Source: Zeimonas sp046347945
GTDB taxonomy: Bacteria; Pseudomonadota; Gammaproteobacteria; Burkholderiales; Burkholderiaceae_E
Direction of reading: 5' to 3'
Length of the DNA: 64,000 bases
Assembly: GCA_046347945.1 (NCBI GenBank)
Contig: JAXMFB010000004.1
Span: 216,130 to 280,129 of the forward strand
In this document: positions 1 through 8,303 of the stretch, piece after piece
Position numbering within the stretch: the first letter of the stretch is position 1
Layout: every line of letters begins with the position of its first letter
Notes under the pieces: generated by a model
Told to the model about the DNA's origin: nothing
Seen by the model: the letters and a program-made list of their open reading frames with translations, nothing else
Databases searched by the model: none
Translations under genes and position numbers: made by a program

Positions 1-313
1 GGTCGCGCGACATGGCGGCGACGTGGCGAATCGACGCCGCCCACGCGCTGTCGCCGTGCCCCGGACGGTGCGGCCACCCGAGTCCGGCCAGCAATGGCCT
101 GGGCAGCCCGAACGGGAAGTCGCAGGCGGCCAGCCACGGCCCCGGGCGCCGCAGCCAGCGGTCGAAGGCGTCGAGTTCCGGCAGCGCCTCGATCCGCTCC
201 AGGCGCAGCACCGCGCCATCGCGGCCCGCGTCGATCCGGCCGTCGGCCACCGCGATCGGCTTTCGGCGCGACGGCGCGCTGGTGAAATCGACGCCGTGCA
301 GCAGGGTGCCCAC
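1..313 (-). CDS. DUF429-family protein, C-terminus cut by the window edge
   Basis: About 104 N-terminal residues are visible, reading from a GTG at 313 and running off the left edge. The N-terminus carries GVDFTSAP (residues 7-14) and a second acidic motif, ACDFPFGLP (about 63-71). Both resemble the DUF429 family, which has a predicted RNase H-like nuclease fold. The frame stays open upstream of the GTG, so the start is uncertain, but the GVDF motif normally lies close to the N-terminus. The gene follows clsB by about 13 bp on the same strand, so co-transcription is likely. The biochemical function of the family is not established. The assignment rests on motif resemblance and the missing C-terminus limits it. 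Confidence 0.6.
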   Translation of the reverse strand, partial: MGTLLHGVDFTSAPSRRKPIAVADGRIDAGRDGAVLRLERIEALPELDAFDRWLRRPGPWLAACDFPFGLPRPLLAGLGWPHRPGHGDSAWAASIRHVAAMSRD

Positions 314-326
314 GCGCTCGGTCGGC

Positions 327-1592
327 TCAATAGCGGCCGGCGACGCCGCTGATCGCGACGCCGATGCGCAGCACGACGAACGCGATCGCGTTGAGCATCC
401 TGATCGGCCATGGGCGGCGCTGGTGCTCGCGCAGCTCGACCGGCACGCCGCCGCGCTCGATGGCCGCGAGGAGACGCTCGCGCAGCTGGCGCGCGAACGC
501 CGCGTCGTGGACGCCGACGTTCGCCTCGCGCGCCAGCAGCAGCGAGAACGGATCGATGTTCGACGAGCCGACTGTCGCCCAGTCGTCGACGACAGCCACC
601 TTCGCATGCAGGAAGCTGCGCCGGTACTCGACGATCTCGACGCCACCGCGCAGCAGTTCGTCGTACAAGGCCTGCGAGCCGTAGTGCGGCAGCCGATACT
701 CGACCCTTCCCTGCAGCAGCAGCCGCACGCGCACGCCGCGGCGCACCGCAGCCAGCAGCGCGCGCCGGAACCGGACGCCGGGAAAGAAGTACGCGCTGGC
801 GATCAGCACCTCGCGTCGCGCGCGCCCGATCGCCCTCAGGTAGGCACGCTCGATCGTGCGCCGATGCCTGAGGTTGTCGCGCAGCAGGAACGCGGCGCGC
901 ACCGTGCCCGCCGGCGTGACCTCGCTCGACACCGACTCGGGCATGTGCAGCGGCGCACGCCCCGCCTGCGCCTGGCCGGCGCGGGCCCGGCGCAGCGAAC
1001 GGTTGACGACCGAGATCTCCCACCACAGGCGCGCAGCGGCGACGTGCACCTGCGCGACCATCGGGCCGCGCACGCGCACGGCGTAGTCGAGCCGCGGGTG
1101 CTCCAGCCTGCCGTGCCTCGGATCGTACAGGTCGTCGAGCATGTTGATCCCGCCGACGAAGGCGACGCGCCCGTCGACCACCGCCAGCTTGCGGTGCAGC
1201 CTGCGCAGCCGCTGACGGTCGAGCGAGAAGCGCCGGCGCTCCGGCCTGAACGTCTCGAGCAGCACGCCGGCCTCGCGCAGCGTGCGCGCCCACTCGCCGT
1301 CGACGCGGGCGGTGCCGAATCCGTCGACGATCAGGCGCACGCTCACGCCGCGAAGCGCCGCGGCGGCCAGCGCTGCGGCCACCCGCCGGCCGGCCGGGTC
1401 GTCCTCGAAGATGTAGGTCTCCAGATAGATGCCTTGCGCGGCCACGGCGATCGCCTGCTCGAGCGCCGGGAAGAACTCGGCGCCCGATTCGAGCAGCGTG
1501 ACCTCGTGGCCGCCGCGCAGCGTCGGCTTCAGGCTCTCGTACCAGGGCAGCGAAACGTACCTGCGATCGCCCACCGCGCTTGCACGATCCAC
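327..1592 (-). CDS. clsB: Cardiolipin synthase B (phospholipase D family)
   Basis: This 421-residue protein has two phospholipase D HKD motifs: HRKLAVVD (H133, K135, D140, followed by GG147-148) and HAKVAVVD (H329, K331, D336, followed by GSSN). It has a YLETYIF segment near residue 56 and a hydrophobic C-terminal stretch. It lacks the two N-terminal transmembrane helices of ClsA, which matches ClsB. The expected reaction is phosphatidyl transfer to make cardiolipin at the inner membrane, from phosphatidylglycerol or with phosphatidylethanolamine. It starts 4 bp after the stop of the EEP-family gene, consistent with a common transcript. Adjacent EEP and ClsB genes recur in Burkholderiales. 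The start is chosen by that spacing. Confidence 0.9.
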   Translation of the reverse strand: MDRASAVGDRRYVSLPWYESLKPTLRGGHEVTLLESGAEFFPALEQAIAVAAQGIYLETYIFEDDPAGRRVAAALAAAALRGVSVRLIVDGFGTARVDGEWARTLREAGVLLETFRPERRRFSLDRQRLRRLHRKLAVVDGRVAFVGGINMLDDLYDPRHGRLEHPRLDYAVRVRGPMVAQVHVAAARLWWEISVVNRSLRRARAGQAQAGRAPLHMPESVSSEVTPAGTVRAAFLLRDNLRHRRTIERAYLRAIGRARREVLIASAYFFPGVRFRRALLAAVRRGVRVRLLLQGRVEYRLPHYGSQALYDELLRGGVEIVEYRRSFLHAKVAVVDDWATVGSSNIDPFSLLLAREANVGVHDAAFARQLRERLLAAIERGGVPVELREHQRRPWPIRMLNAIAFVVLRIGVAISGVAGRY

Positions 1593-1596
1593 GGGC

Positions 1597-2622
1597 CTAA
1601 TCGCCCGGATCGATCAGTTCGAGGTCGGCCACCAGCGGGCTGTGGTCCGACAGGCGGGCCCATTCGATGCCGCGCAGCACGCGGGCCGCGCTCACGCGAA
1701 AGCCGCGCTGGTAGATGCGGTCCATGCGGAACCACGGCACCAGCGCGGGAAACGTGCGCGCGGTGCGCACCATGCGCGGCGCACCCCCCACTGCCGCGGA
1801 CTCGGGCAGCTCGACCGCCGGCAGCCGGTCGCGGGCGAAATACGTGGCGCGCCGCACGAGTTCGACCTGCGGGCTGAGCGCGTCGAACACCTCCGCCACG
1901 CCGATCTCGCCGCACAGCCGATCGGAGAGCCGGTTGCGCCAGTCGTTGAAGTCTCCGGCGATGATCAGCGGCGCGTCGGGCGACACCGCGTTCGAGACCC
2001 AGTCGATCAGCGCGCCGAGCTGCCGCTCGCGGCTGCGCGCAAGCAGGCCGAAGTGCACGACGAAGCAATGCACGTCGAGCCGCCCGACCTTCACGACGCA
2101 GTGCAGGACGCCGCGCTTCTCGAGCGCATGGTCCGAGATGTCGCGGTTCTCCAGCCCGACGATCGGGTAGCGCGACAGCAGCGCGTTGCCGTGGTGGCCG
2201 TGCAGGTAACTCGCGTTGCGTCCGTATGCGGTTTCGAAGGTCTGCCTGAGCTTGGGCGACTTCGCGAGGAACACGTCCTGCGGCTCCTCGGGCCAGTGCG
2301 CGAGGCGGCGCGCGTGGCGCTCGTGCTGGCCTTGAACTTCCTGCAGGAAGACCAGGTCGCTGTCGAGCTCGTGCAGGCGTGCACGCAGCTCGTGGATGCG
2401 CGTGACCCGGCGCAGGCCGATGAACTCGCGCAGCACGCCCTTGTGGATGTTGTAGGTGGACACCCGCAGCGTCGCTGCGGCGGCCCCTTCGGCTGGCGCT
2501 TTCGGCGGGACCGCGGCACGGCGCGGCTTCGGCAGCCTGGGGCGCCGGCCGTTGCGCGGCGCGTCGGCGTCGTTGCGCGCGCGATCCGCGGGCGCGTGGG
2601 GGCGGCGGCCCGTGGCGTTCAT
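1597..2622 (-). CDS. Endonuclease/exonuclease/phosphatase (EEP) family hydrolase
   Basis: 341 residues from an ATG at 2622 that overlaps the nudB stop in an ATGA. That overlap is why the short start is preferred over one 33 codons upstream. After a basic, Pro/Ala-rich N-terminal tail (about 1-50) come the EEP landmarks: STYNIHKG (N58), an FLQEV motif carrying the metal-binding Glu, GDFNDW, and a C-terminal SDHSPLVAD with the catalytic Asp-His. The fold is a metal-dependent phosphodiesterase/phosphatase. The position between nudB and clsB recurs in Burkholderiales and suggests a membrane-lipid link, but no substrate can be read from the sequence. Confidence 0.85.
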   Translation of the reverse strand: MNATGRRPHAPADRARNDADAPRNGRRPRLPKPRRAAVPPKAPAEGAAAATLRVSTYNIHKGVLREFIGLRRVTRIHELRARLHELDSDLVFLQEVQGQHERHARRLAHWPEEPQDVFLAKSPKLRQTFETAYGRNASYLHGHHGNALLSRYPIVGLENRDISDHALEKRGVLHCVVKVGRLDVHCFVVHFGLLARSRERQLGALIDWVSNAVSPDAPLIIAGDFNDWRNRLSDRLCGEIGVAEVFDALSPQVELVRRATYFARDRLPAVELPESAAVGGAPRMVRTARTFPALVPWFRMDRIYQRGFRVSAARVLRGIEWARLSDHSPLVADLELIDPGD

Positions 2623-3101
2623 CGGCTCGCGACCTGCCCGGCGCGGACCGGCAGCTGGCGGATCGCCTCGGCGTTGCTCCACGAAAAGCAGCGCTCGGCC
2701 GCCTGCTCCCAGGGCAGCCACTCGTAGCGAAGGTGCTCGCGCGGCGCGATCGTCACCGGCAGCGCCTCGGGAACCCGCAGGCCGAACACATGCTCCGTAT
2801 TGTGCGTCACGCCCTCGGGATAGCGGTGCCGCCAGTGGGCGTAGATCTCGTAGCGGTTCACCAGCTGCCAGTCGGTCAGCTCGTGGGCGGCGGTGTCGAT
2901 GCCGGTCTCCTCGAGCACCTCGCGCCGGCAGGTCTGCGCGAGCGGCTCGTCGACGCGCTCCTTGCTGCCGGTGACCGACTGCCAGAAGCCGGGGTGGTCG
3001 GCCCGCTCGAGCAGCAACACCCGCAGGTCGGGCGTGTGGATCACGACCAGCACCGACTCGGGAACCTTCGTGCCCGCCACGCGCTCGCCTCGTTGCAGCA
3101 A
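2619..3101 (-). CDS. nudB: Dihydroneopterin triphosphate pyrophosphatase (Nudix)
   Basis: 160 residues with a Nudix box at about 45-68, ending in REVLEETGI. One extra residue lies between the first Gly and Glu compared with the strict consensus. The flanking WQSVTGS, HRYPEGVTHNTEH and SWSNAEAI match NudB, which removes pyrophosphate from dihydroneopterin triphosphate in folate synthesis. It lies 16 bp downstream of aspS on the same strand, an arrangement common in beta- and gammaproteobacteria. The start at 3101 is the first good one before the conserved core that begins near residue 13. Confidence 0.88.
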   Translation of the reverse strand: MLQRGERVAGTKVPESVLVVIHTPDLRVLLLERADHPGFWQSVTGSKERVDEPLAQTCRREVLEETGIDTAAHELTDWQLVNRYEIYAHWRHRYPEGVTHNTEHVFGLRVPEALPVTIAPREHLRYEWLPWEQAAERCFSWSNAEAIRQLPVRAGQVASR

Positions 3102-3117
3102 TGCGGCCCGCGCGCGC

Positions 3118-4914
3118 TCACGCCTTGGCCGGCTCCGGCACCCGCAGGCGGATGTGCAGCTCGCGCAGCTGCTTCTCGTCGACCGGCGACGGCGCCTGCG
3201 TGAGCAGGCACTGTGCGCGCTGCGTCTTCGGGAACGCGATCACGTCGCGGATCGATTCCGCGCCGGCCATCATCGTGACGATGCGGTCGAGGCCGAACGC
3301 GATGCCGCCGTGCGGCGGCGCGCCGTACTGCAGCGCGTCGAGCAGGAACCCGAATTTCGCCCGCGCTTCCTCGGGGCCGATCTTCAGCGCACGGAACACC
3401 TTGCTCTGCACTTCCTCGCGATGAATCCGCACCGACCCGCCGCCGATCTCCCAGCCGTTGAGCACCATGTCGTAGCCCTTGGCCAGGCAGCGGCCGGGAT
3501 CGGTCTCCATCAGGTCCTCGTGGCCGTCCTTCGGCGACGTGAACGGGTGGTGCACCGCGACCCAGCGCGCATCTTCCTCGTCGTACTCGAACATCGGGAA
3601 GTCGGTCACCCAGAGCGGCTTCCAGCCCGACTCGAGCAGGCCGTTGCGCCGGCCGAAGTCGGAGTGGCCGATCTTCGTGCGCAGCGCGCCGATCGCGTCG
3701 TTGACCACCTTCGCGCGGTCGGCGCCGAAGAACACGAGGTCGCCGCTGGCAGCCCCGGTGCGCTCGAGGATCGCCGCGATCGCCGCGTCGTGCAGGTTCT
3801 TGACGATGGGCGACTGCAGGCCGTCGCGGCCCTTCGAGGCGTCGTTGACCTTGATCCAGGCCAGGCCCTTCGCGCCGTAGATCGCGACGAACTGGCCGTA
3901 GCCGTCGATCTCGCTGCGCGTCATCTCGCCACCGCCGGGCACGCGCAGCCCCACCACCCGCCCGCCTTCCGCGTTGGCGGCCGCGCTGAAGACCTTGAAG
4001 TCGACGTCCTTCATCGCGTCGGTCAGGTCGGTGAACGCGAGCCGCACGCGCAGGTCGGGCTTGTCGGAACCGTACAGGCGCATCGCCTCGGCGTACGGCA
4101 TCGTCGGGAACGGCGCCGGCAGCTCGACGCCGATCGCGTTGCGGAACACGACGCGGATCATGTCCTCGAAGATCGCGCGGATCTCGGTCTCCGACAGGAA
4201 CGAGGTCTCGCAGTCGATCTGCGTGAACTCGGGCTGGCGGTCTGCGCGCAGGTCTTCGTCGCGGAAGCACTTCGTGATCTGGTAGTAGCGGTCGAAGCCG
4301 GCCACCATCAGCAGTTGCTTGAACAGCTGCGGAGACTGCGGCAGCGCGAAGAACTGCCCCGCGTTCACGCGCGACGGAACGAGGTAGTCGCGCGCGCCCT
4401 CGGGCGTCGACTTGGTGAGCATCGGCGTCTCGATGTCGACGAAGCCGAGCGAGTCGAGGTACTTGCGCACCTCCATCGCCACCCGGTAGCGCAGCATCAG
4501 GTTCTGCTGCATCGGCGCGCGGCGCAGGTCGAGCACACGATGCGTGAGGCGCGTGGTCTCGGAGAGGTTCTCGTCGTCGAGCTGGAACGGCGGCGTCACC
4601 GAGGGATTCAGGATCTCGATCTCCTGGCACAGCACCTCGACCTGGCCGCTGCGGATGTTCGCGTTGGCCGTTCCCTCGGGGCGCCGGCGCACCTTGCCGA
4701 CCACCTTGACGCAGAACTCGTTGCGGATGCGCTCGGCCACCGCAAACACCTCGGCGCGATCGGGGTCGCAGACGACCTGCGCGAGGCCTTCTCGGTCGCG
4801 CAGGTCGATGAAGATCACCCCGCCGTGGTCGCGGCGACGGTGGACCCAGCCGAACAGCGTCACCACCTGGTCGAGATGCTCGGTGGAAACCTGGCCGGTG
4901 TAGCAACTGCGCAT
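3118..4914 (-). CDS. aspS: Aspartyl-tRNA synthetase, probably non-discriminating
   Basis: 598 residues. An OB-fold anticodon-binding domain (about 1-105) precedes a class II catalytic core with motif 2 FRDEDLRADRQPEFTQID at 217-234 and motif 3 GIAFGLDRIV near the C-terminus. The bacterial insertion domain lies between them. ATG 4914 has a GGAGA seven bases upstream, whereas the in-frame ATG at 4932 overlaps the previous stop but has no clear ribosome site, so 4914 is preferred. H30 (in RRRDHGG) and G81 (in RPEGTAN) resemble residues of the Pseudomonas aeruginosa enzyme that also charges tRNA-Asn. The E. coli type has Leu and Lys there. This suggests, without proving, a transamidation route for Asn-tRNA. 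Confidence 0.96.
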   Translation of the reverse strand: MRSCYTGQVSTEHLDQVVTLFGWVHRRRDHGGVIFIDLRDREGLAQVVCDPDRAEVFAVAERIRNEFCVKVVGKVRRRPEGTANANIRSGQVEVLCQEIEILNPSVTPPFQLDDENLSETTRLTHRVLDLRRAPMQQNLMLRYRVAMEVRKYLDSLGFVDIETPMLTKSTPEGARDYLVPSRVNAGQFFALPQSPQLFKQLLMVAGFDRYYQITKCFRDEDLRADRQPEFTQIDCETSFLSETEIRAIFEDMIRVVFRNAIGVELPAPFPTMPYAEAMRLYGSDKPDLRVRLAFTDLTDAMKDVDFKVFSAAANAEGGRVVGLRVPGGGEMTRSEIDGYGQFVAIYGAKGLAWIKVNDASKGRDGLQSPIVKNLHDAAIAAILERTGAASGDLVFFGADRAKVVNDAIGALRTKIGHSDFGRRNGLLESGWKPLWVTDFPMFEYDEEDARWVAVHHPFTSPKDGHEDLMETDPGRCLAKGYDMVLNGWEIGGGSVRIHREEVQSKVFRALKIGPEEARAKFGFLLDALQYGAPPHGGIAFGLDRIVTMMAGAESIRDVIAFPKTQRAQCLLTQAPSPVDEKQLRELHIRLRVPEPAKA

Positions 4915-4928
4915 CGATGTTCTCCGGT

Positions 4929-5555
4929 TCATTCGCGGGGCGTCGCAATGACGGTGGCGCCGCCGCGGTCGGTCGGCGCGACCACCCCCATCGACACCAC
5001 GTACTTCAGCGCCTCGTCGACGCTCATGTTCAGGTCGATGGTTTCGGCGCGCGGAACCATCAGGAAGAAGCCCGAGGTCGGATTCGGCGTCGTCGGCACG
5101 TAGACCGAGACCATCTCGACCCCGACGCGGCGGCGAACCTCGTCGGCCGGCGTCCCGGTCTGGAACGCGATCGTCCAGACGTCGGGGCGCGGGTACTGCA
5201 CCAGCAACGCGCGGCGGAACGCCTGGCCGTTCGGCGACAGGATCGTGTCGCTCACCTGCTTCACGCTCGAGTAGATCGAGCGGACGATCGGGATGCGGCC
5301 GAGCAGCGCCTCCCAGTAGACCACCAGCCGCTCGCCGATGAAGTTGCGCGCGAGCAGGCCGGTGAGCGCGACCACCAGCACCGTCAGGACGACGCCCAGC
5401 CCGGGGACGTCGCGCCCGAGCAGCGCGTGCGGCTGCCATTGCGAGGGCAGCAGCCGCAGCGTCTGGTCCATCGTCGTCACGATCAGGTCGAGCACCCAGA
5501 TCGTGATGGCGAGGGGCACCCAGATCAGCAGGCCGGTGACGAAGTACTTGCGCAT
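4929..5555 (-). CDS. DUF502 family inner-membrane protein
   Basis: 208 residues. Two hydrophobic helices lie at about 5-28 and 50-72, followed by a soluble domain with the family signature IPIVRSIYSSVKQ and the conserved VYVPTTPNPTSGFF. These identify the DUF502 family. Its function is unknown. The gene sits between fmdB and aspS on the same strand, which is the usual context in Burkholderiales, and its stop overlaps an upstream in-frame ATG of aspS. Nothing in the sequence points to a catalytic activity. Confidence 0.85.
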   Translation of the reverse strand: MRKYFVTGLLIWVPLAITIWVLDLIVTTMDQTLRLLPSQWQPHALLGRDVPGLGVVLTVLVVALTGLLARNFIGERLVVYWEALLGRIPIVRSIYSSVKQVSDTILSPNGQAFRRALLVQYPRPDVWTIAFQTGTPADEVRRRVGVEMVSVYVPTTPNPTSGFFLMVPRAETIDLNMSVDEALKYVVSMGVVAPTDRGGATVIATPRE

Positions 5556-5579
5556 GGGGCGCGGCGCGCGCGGCGTCGC

Positions 5580-5930
5580 TCAGCCCGACTTCGCGCCGGC
5601 AGCCGGTGTCGGCGCCGGAGCTGCGGCGGGGGCCGGCGACGGCGCCGGGCTGCTGGCGGCCGGCTCGGCCTTCTTCGCGTCGGCCGCAGCGGGCTTGCCG
5701 TCGCCGTCGGCGCCACCCTGCTTCGCGTCGGGGGCGCCCTTCTTGCCGCCGTCGCGGAAGTCGGTGACGTACCAGCCGCTGCCCTTCAGCTGGAACGCCG
5801 GCGCGCTCAGGCGCTTGTGGAAGGCCTCGGCACCGCATTCCGGGCAGACGGTCAGCGGCGCATCGGAGAGTTTCTGCAGCACGTCCTTCTCGACGCCGCA
5901 GCTGTCGCAACGATAGGCGTAAATCGGCAT
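5580..5930 (-). CDS. FmdB-type zinc ribbon protein
   Basis: 116 residues starting MPIYAYRC. Four cysteines (C8, C11, C29, C32) form a CxxC...CxxC zinc ribbon typical of the FmdB/CxxC_CxxC_SSSS regulatory family, followed by a conserved GSGWYVTDF segment near 50-58. The last 50 residues are a low-complexity Lys/Ala/Pro tail, likely disordered. It is the first gene of the likely operon running to clsB, and a perfect TATAAT sits about 65 bp upstream. Family members have been proposed as regulators, but the role here is unknown. Confidence 0.85.
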   Translation of the reverse strand: MPIYAYRCDSCGVEKDVLQKLSDAPLTVCPECGAEAFHKRLSAPAFQLKGSGWYVTDFRDGGKKGAPDAKQGGADGDGKPAAADAKKAEPAASSPAPSPAPAAAPAPTPAAGAKSG

Positions 5931-5993
5931 GGTGCAAGCAACCCGCAGGAGGAAGCCGCCCGGCCGGGCGGCGGGAACGCAAGAAAACCTTGA

Positions 5994-5999
5994 ATTATA
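5994..5999 (-). promoter_or_regulatory. Candidate -10 box for the fmdB-aspS operon
   Basis: The minus strand reads TATAAT, a perfect sigma70 -10 hexamer, in an AT-rich patch within GC-rich sequence. Transcription would start near 5987, about 57 bases before the fmdB ATG. No convincing -35 hexamer is present 17 bp upstream, where the thrH terminator hairpin lies. An 18-bp perfect GC palindrome at 5955-5972 would fall in the leader. Confidence 0.45.
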
Positions 6000-6027
6000 A
6001 AGGAAAATCGCCGCCGGCTGGGCGGCG
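5998..6027 (-). terminator. Intrinsic terminator downstream of thrH
   Basis: On the minus strand a 7-bp GC stem, CGCCGCC/GGCGGCG (6021-6027 with 6009-6015), has a CAGCC loop and is followed by ATTTTCCTTT. It lies 11 bases past the thrH stop codon. The T-rich tail runs directly into the candidate -10 box of the fmdB operon. Confidence 0.7.
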
Positions 6028-6037
6028 TTGCGACAGG

Positions 6038-6652
6038 TCAGTCGCGCAGCGCCTGCGCGGCCGAATCGATCGCCGCGCGCAGCTCGGGGTAGCTGCGCGT
6101 GACCGGGAACTGCGGGAATTGCGCGACGATCGACTCGGGCGGATGGATGAAGAAGCCGGCGTCGGCAGCCGTCAGCATCCCGGTGTCGTTGTAGGAGTCG
6201 CCGGCGGCGATCACCTGGAAGTTCAGGCCCTTCAGCGCGTTGACCGCGGCACGCTTCTGGTCCGGCATGCGAAGGCGGTAATCGCGCACGACGCCGTTGG
6301 CGTCGACCTCGAGCCGGTGGCACAGCAGCGTCGGGCGGCCGAGCTGGCGCATCAGCGGGTCGGCGAACTCATAGAACGTGTCCGACAGGATGAACACCTG
6401 GTAACGGGCGCGCAGGTCGTCGAGGAATTCGCGGGCCCCGGCCATCGGACCCATGCCCTCGATGACCCGCTGGATGTCGGAGAGCTTGAGCCGGTGCTTC
6501 GCGAGCAGGTCGAGGCGAAAGCGCATCAGGCGGTCGTAGTCGGGCTCGTCGCGCGTGGTCCGGGAGAACTCCGCAATGCCGGTGCGGCGGGAAAACTCGA
6601 TCCAGATCTCGGGCACCAGCACGCCTTCGAGGTCCAGGCAAACCACTTGCAT
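6038..6652 (-). CDS. thrH: ThrH: phosphoserine phosphatase/homoserine phosphotransferase
   Basis: 204 residues, closely resembling Pseudomonas ThrH along its length. HAD-superfamily motifs: DLEG (D7 nucleophile, E9), SDTFYEF (S90), K133 and GDSYND (151-156). The Glu at the second acid position (DxE instead of DxD) is characteristic of ThrH. The enzyme dephosphorylates phosphoserine and can transfer the phosphate to homoserine, which links serine and threonine synthesis. It is monocistronic, with its own terminator and a divergent neighbour, and starts at ATG 6652. Confidence 0.92.
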   Translation of the reverse strand: MQVVCLDLEGVLVPEIWIEFSRRTGIAEFSRTTRDEPDYDRLMRFRLDLLAKHRLKLSDIQRVIEGMGPMAGAREFLDDLRARYQVFILSDTFYEFADPLMRQLGRPTLLCHRLEVDANGVVRDYRLRMPDQKRAAVNALKGLNFQVIAAGDSYNDTGMLTAADAGFFIHPPESIVAQFPQFPVTRSYPELRAAIDSAAQALRD

Positions 6653-6794
6653 GTACGGTCGCTCCTCGTGCGAGGCGCCGGCTGGCGCCGCCGGCGGCCG
6701 CCATGGTACCGCAGGCGCCGGCCCCGGGCCGCAGGACCGGCCCCCGCTGATTCAGGTCAAGCCCCGTGCCGCGCCGGCTCGCTAGATTGCGCAG

Positions 6795-8255
6795 ATGGGA
6801 AGCGTGGGCGAATACGAGCCGAGCCGAGCCGCCGATCCCTGGGACTGGTGGCGCGGCACCGACGAGCTTTTGCGCTGGGGCGCATGCGTGCGCAAAATCT
6901 GGCTCGACGACCTCGCCGACGACGCGTCCCGGCGCGCGACGTGCCAGCGACGCATCGCCGAGCTGCTGCGGCATGCCCGCCAGGACTCGAAGTTCTACCG
7001 CTCGCACTATCGGAAGGTTCCCGCCGGATGCACCGACCTGCAGGCCCACCCCCCGGTCACCCGCTCGCAGCTGATGGCGCATTTCGACGACTGGGTCGCC
7101 GACCCGCAGCTGCGCCGGCGCGAGCTCGAGGCCTTCGTTCGCGATCCGTCGCGGATCGCCGAGCCCTACCTCGGCAAGTACTCGGTGTGGACCAGCTCCG
7201 GCACCACCGGCGTTCCCGGCATCTACATTCAGGATCCCGAGGCGCTGGCGATCTACGCGGCGCTGCTCACGATGCGCTTCGAGTTCGGCCCGATGACCCC
7301 CGATCCGTGGCAGGTGGCCGCGATGCCGGCGCGGATGGCGCTGGTGGCGGCCACCGGCGGGCACTTCGCCGGAGTGGTCTGGTGGCAGCGACAGTGCCGG
7401 CTGCACCCGGTGCTCGCGTCCCGGACGCGGGTGTTCTCGATCCTGCAGCCGCTCGACGCGCTGGTCGCGGACCTCAACGCATGGCAGCCGACCTTCGTCG
7501 CGAGCTACCCGACGATGCTGTCGCTGCTCGCGCGCGAGCAATGCGAGGGCCGGCTGAAGTTGCATCCGCGCTCGCTGTGGAGCGGGGGTGAGGCGCTGAC
7601 CGCCGCCGACCGGGCCTCGATCGCCGACGGCTTCGGTTGCCCGGTGCTCGAGGACTACGGAGCCTCCGAGTGCATGCAGATCGCCTTCGGCTGCCGCCAC
7701 GGCCGGCTGCACCTGAACGACGACTGGGTCGTTCTCGAACCGATCGACGAGAGCGGGCGTCCGGTTCCTCCGGGTCGCCCGTCGGCGAGCGTCCTGCTGA
7801 CGAACCTGGCCAATCGCGTGCAGCCGGTGATCCGCTACGACCTCGGCGACAGCGTGACGATCGACCTGTCGCCCTGCCCCTGCGGCCAGCGTCGCCCGTC
7901 GGTGCAGGTGCAGGGCCGGCGCGACGACGTGCTGGTGCTCGACGGCGCCGCGGGCGCCCCGGTTCGGCTGCTGCCGCTGGCGATCGAGACGGTGATCGAG
8001 GAAGAGACCGGCGTGCACCGCTTCCAGCTGATCCAGACCGCGCGCAACGCGCTGTGCCTGCGCGTCGACGCGCCCGGCGCGCGCCGCCGCTCGGTCGACG
8101 GGCGGCGCGCCATGCGCGCGCTGGCCCGATTCCTGAAGACCCAGGGCGTGGGGCCGGTGGAACTGAAGCTGGACGACTGCCCGCCGGAGGTCAATCCGGT
8201 CAGCGGCAAGCTGCGCCGCGTCAGGGCGCTGCGGACCCCGGCGGCCGCGCGCTGA
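6795..8255 (+). CDS. PaaK/CapK-like adenylate-forming ligase, substrate unknown
   Basis: 486 residues of the ANL superfamily in its phenylacetate-CoA ligase branch. Visible motifs are the P-loop TSSGTTG (133-139), SGGEAL (263-268), EDYGASEC (286-293, core motif with Glu-Asp-Tyr-Gly), RYDLGD (347-352) and a CPCG pair (361-364) followed by GRRDD (374-378). A late NPVSGKLRR supplies the probable catalytic Lys. No paa or polysaccharide genes are nearby: it stands alone between thrH and ssb. It could activate an aryl or acyl acid to an acyl-AMP or CoA thioester. The substrate cannot be inferred. Confidence 0.8.
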   Translation: MGSVGEYEPSRAADPWDWWRGTDELLRWGACVRKIWLDDLADDASRRATCQRRIAELLRHARQDSKFYRSHYRKVPAGCTDLQAHPPVTRSQLMAHFDDWVADPQLRRRELEAFVRDPSRIAEPYLGKYSVWTSSGTTGVPGIYIQDPEALAIYAALLTMRFEFGPMTPDPWQVAAMPARMALVAATGGHFAGVVWWQRQCRLHPVLASRTRVFSILQPLDALVADLNAWQPTFVASYPTMLSLLAREQCEGRLKLHPRSLWSGGEALTAADRASIADGFGCPVLEDYGASECMQIAFGCRHGRLHLNDDWVVLEPIDESGRPVPPGRPSASVLLTNLANRVQPVIRYDLGDSVTIDLSPCPCGQRRPSVQVQGRRDDVLVLDGAAGAPVRLLPLAIETVIEEETGVHRFQLIQTARNALCLRVDAPGARRRSVDGRRAMRALARFLKTQGVGPVELKLDDCPPEVNPVSGKLRRVRALRTPAAAR

Positions 8256-8303
8256 AGCGGCACAGGGCGCGCACCGGCGCCGGGCCCACGCGCGAGAACG
8301 GCG

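Noticed and set aside
3118..5982. Possible fusion of sequence upstream with AspRS
   Set aside because: The frame is open upstream of ATG 4914, but that part overlaps DUF502 and fmdB, which have clear family signatures, and AspRS has a good ribosome site at 4914.
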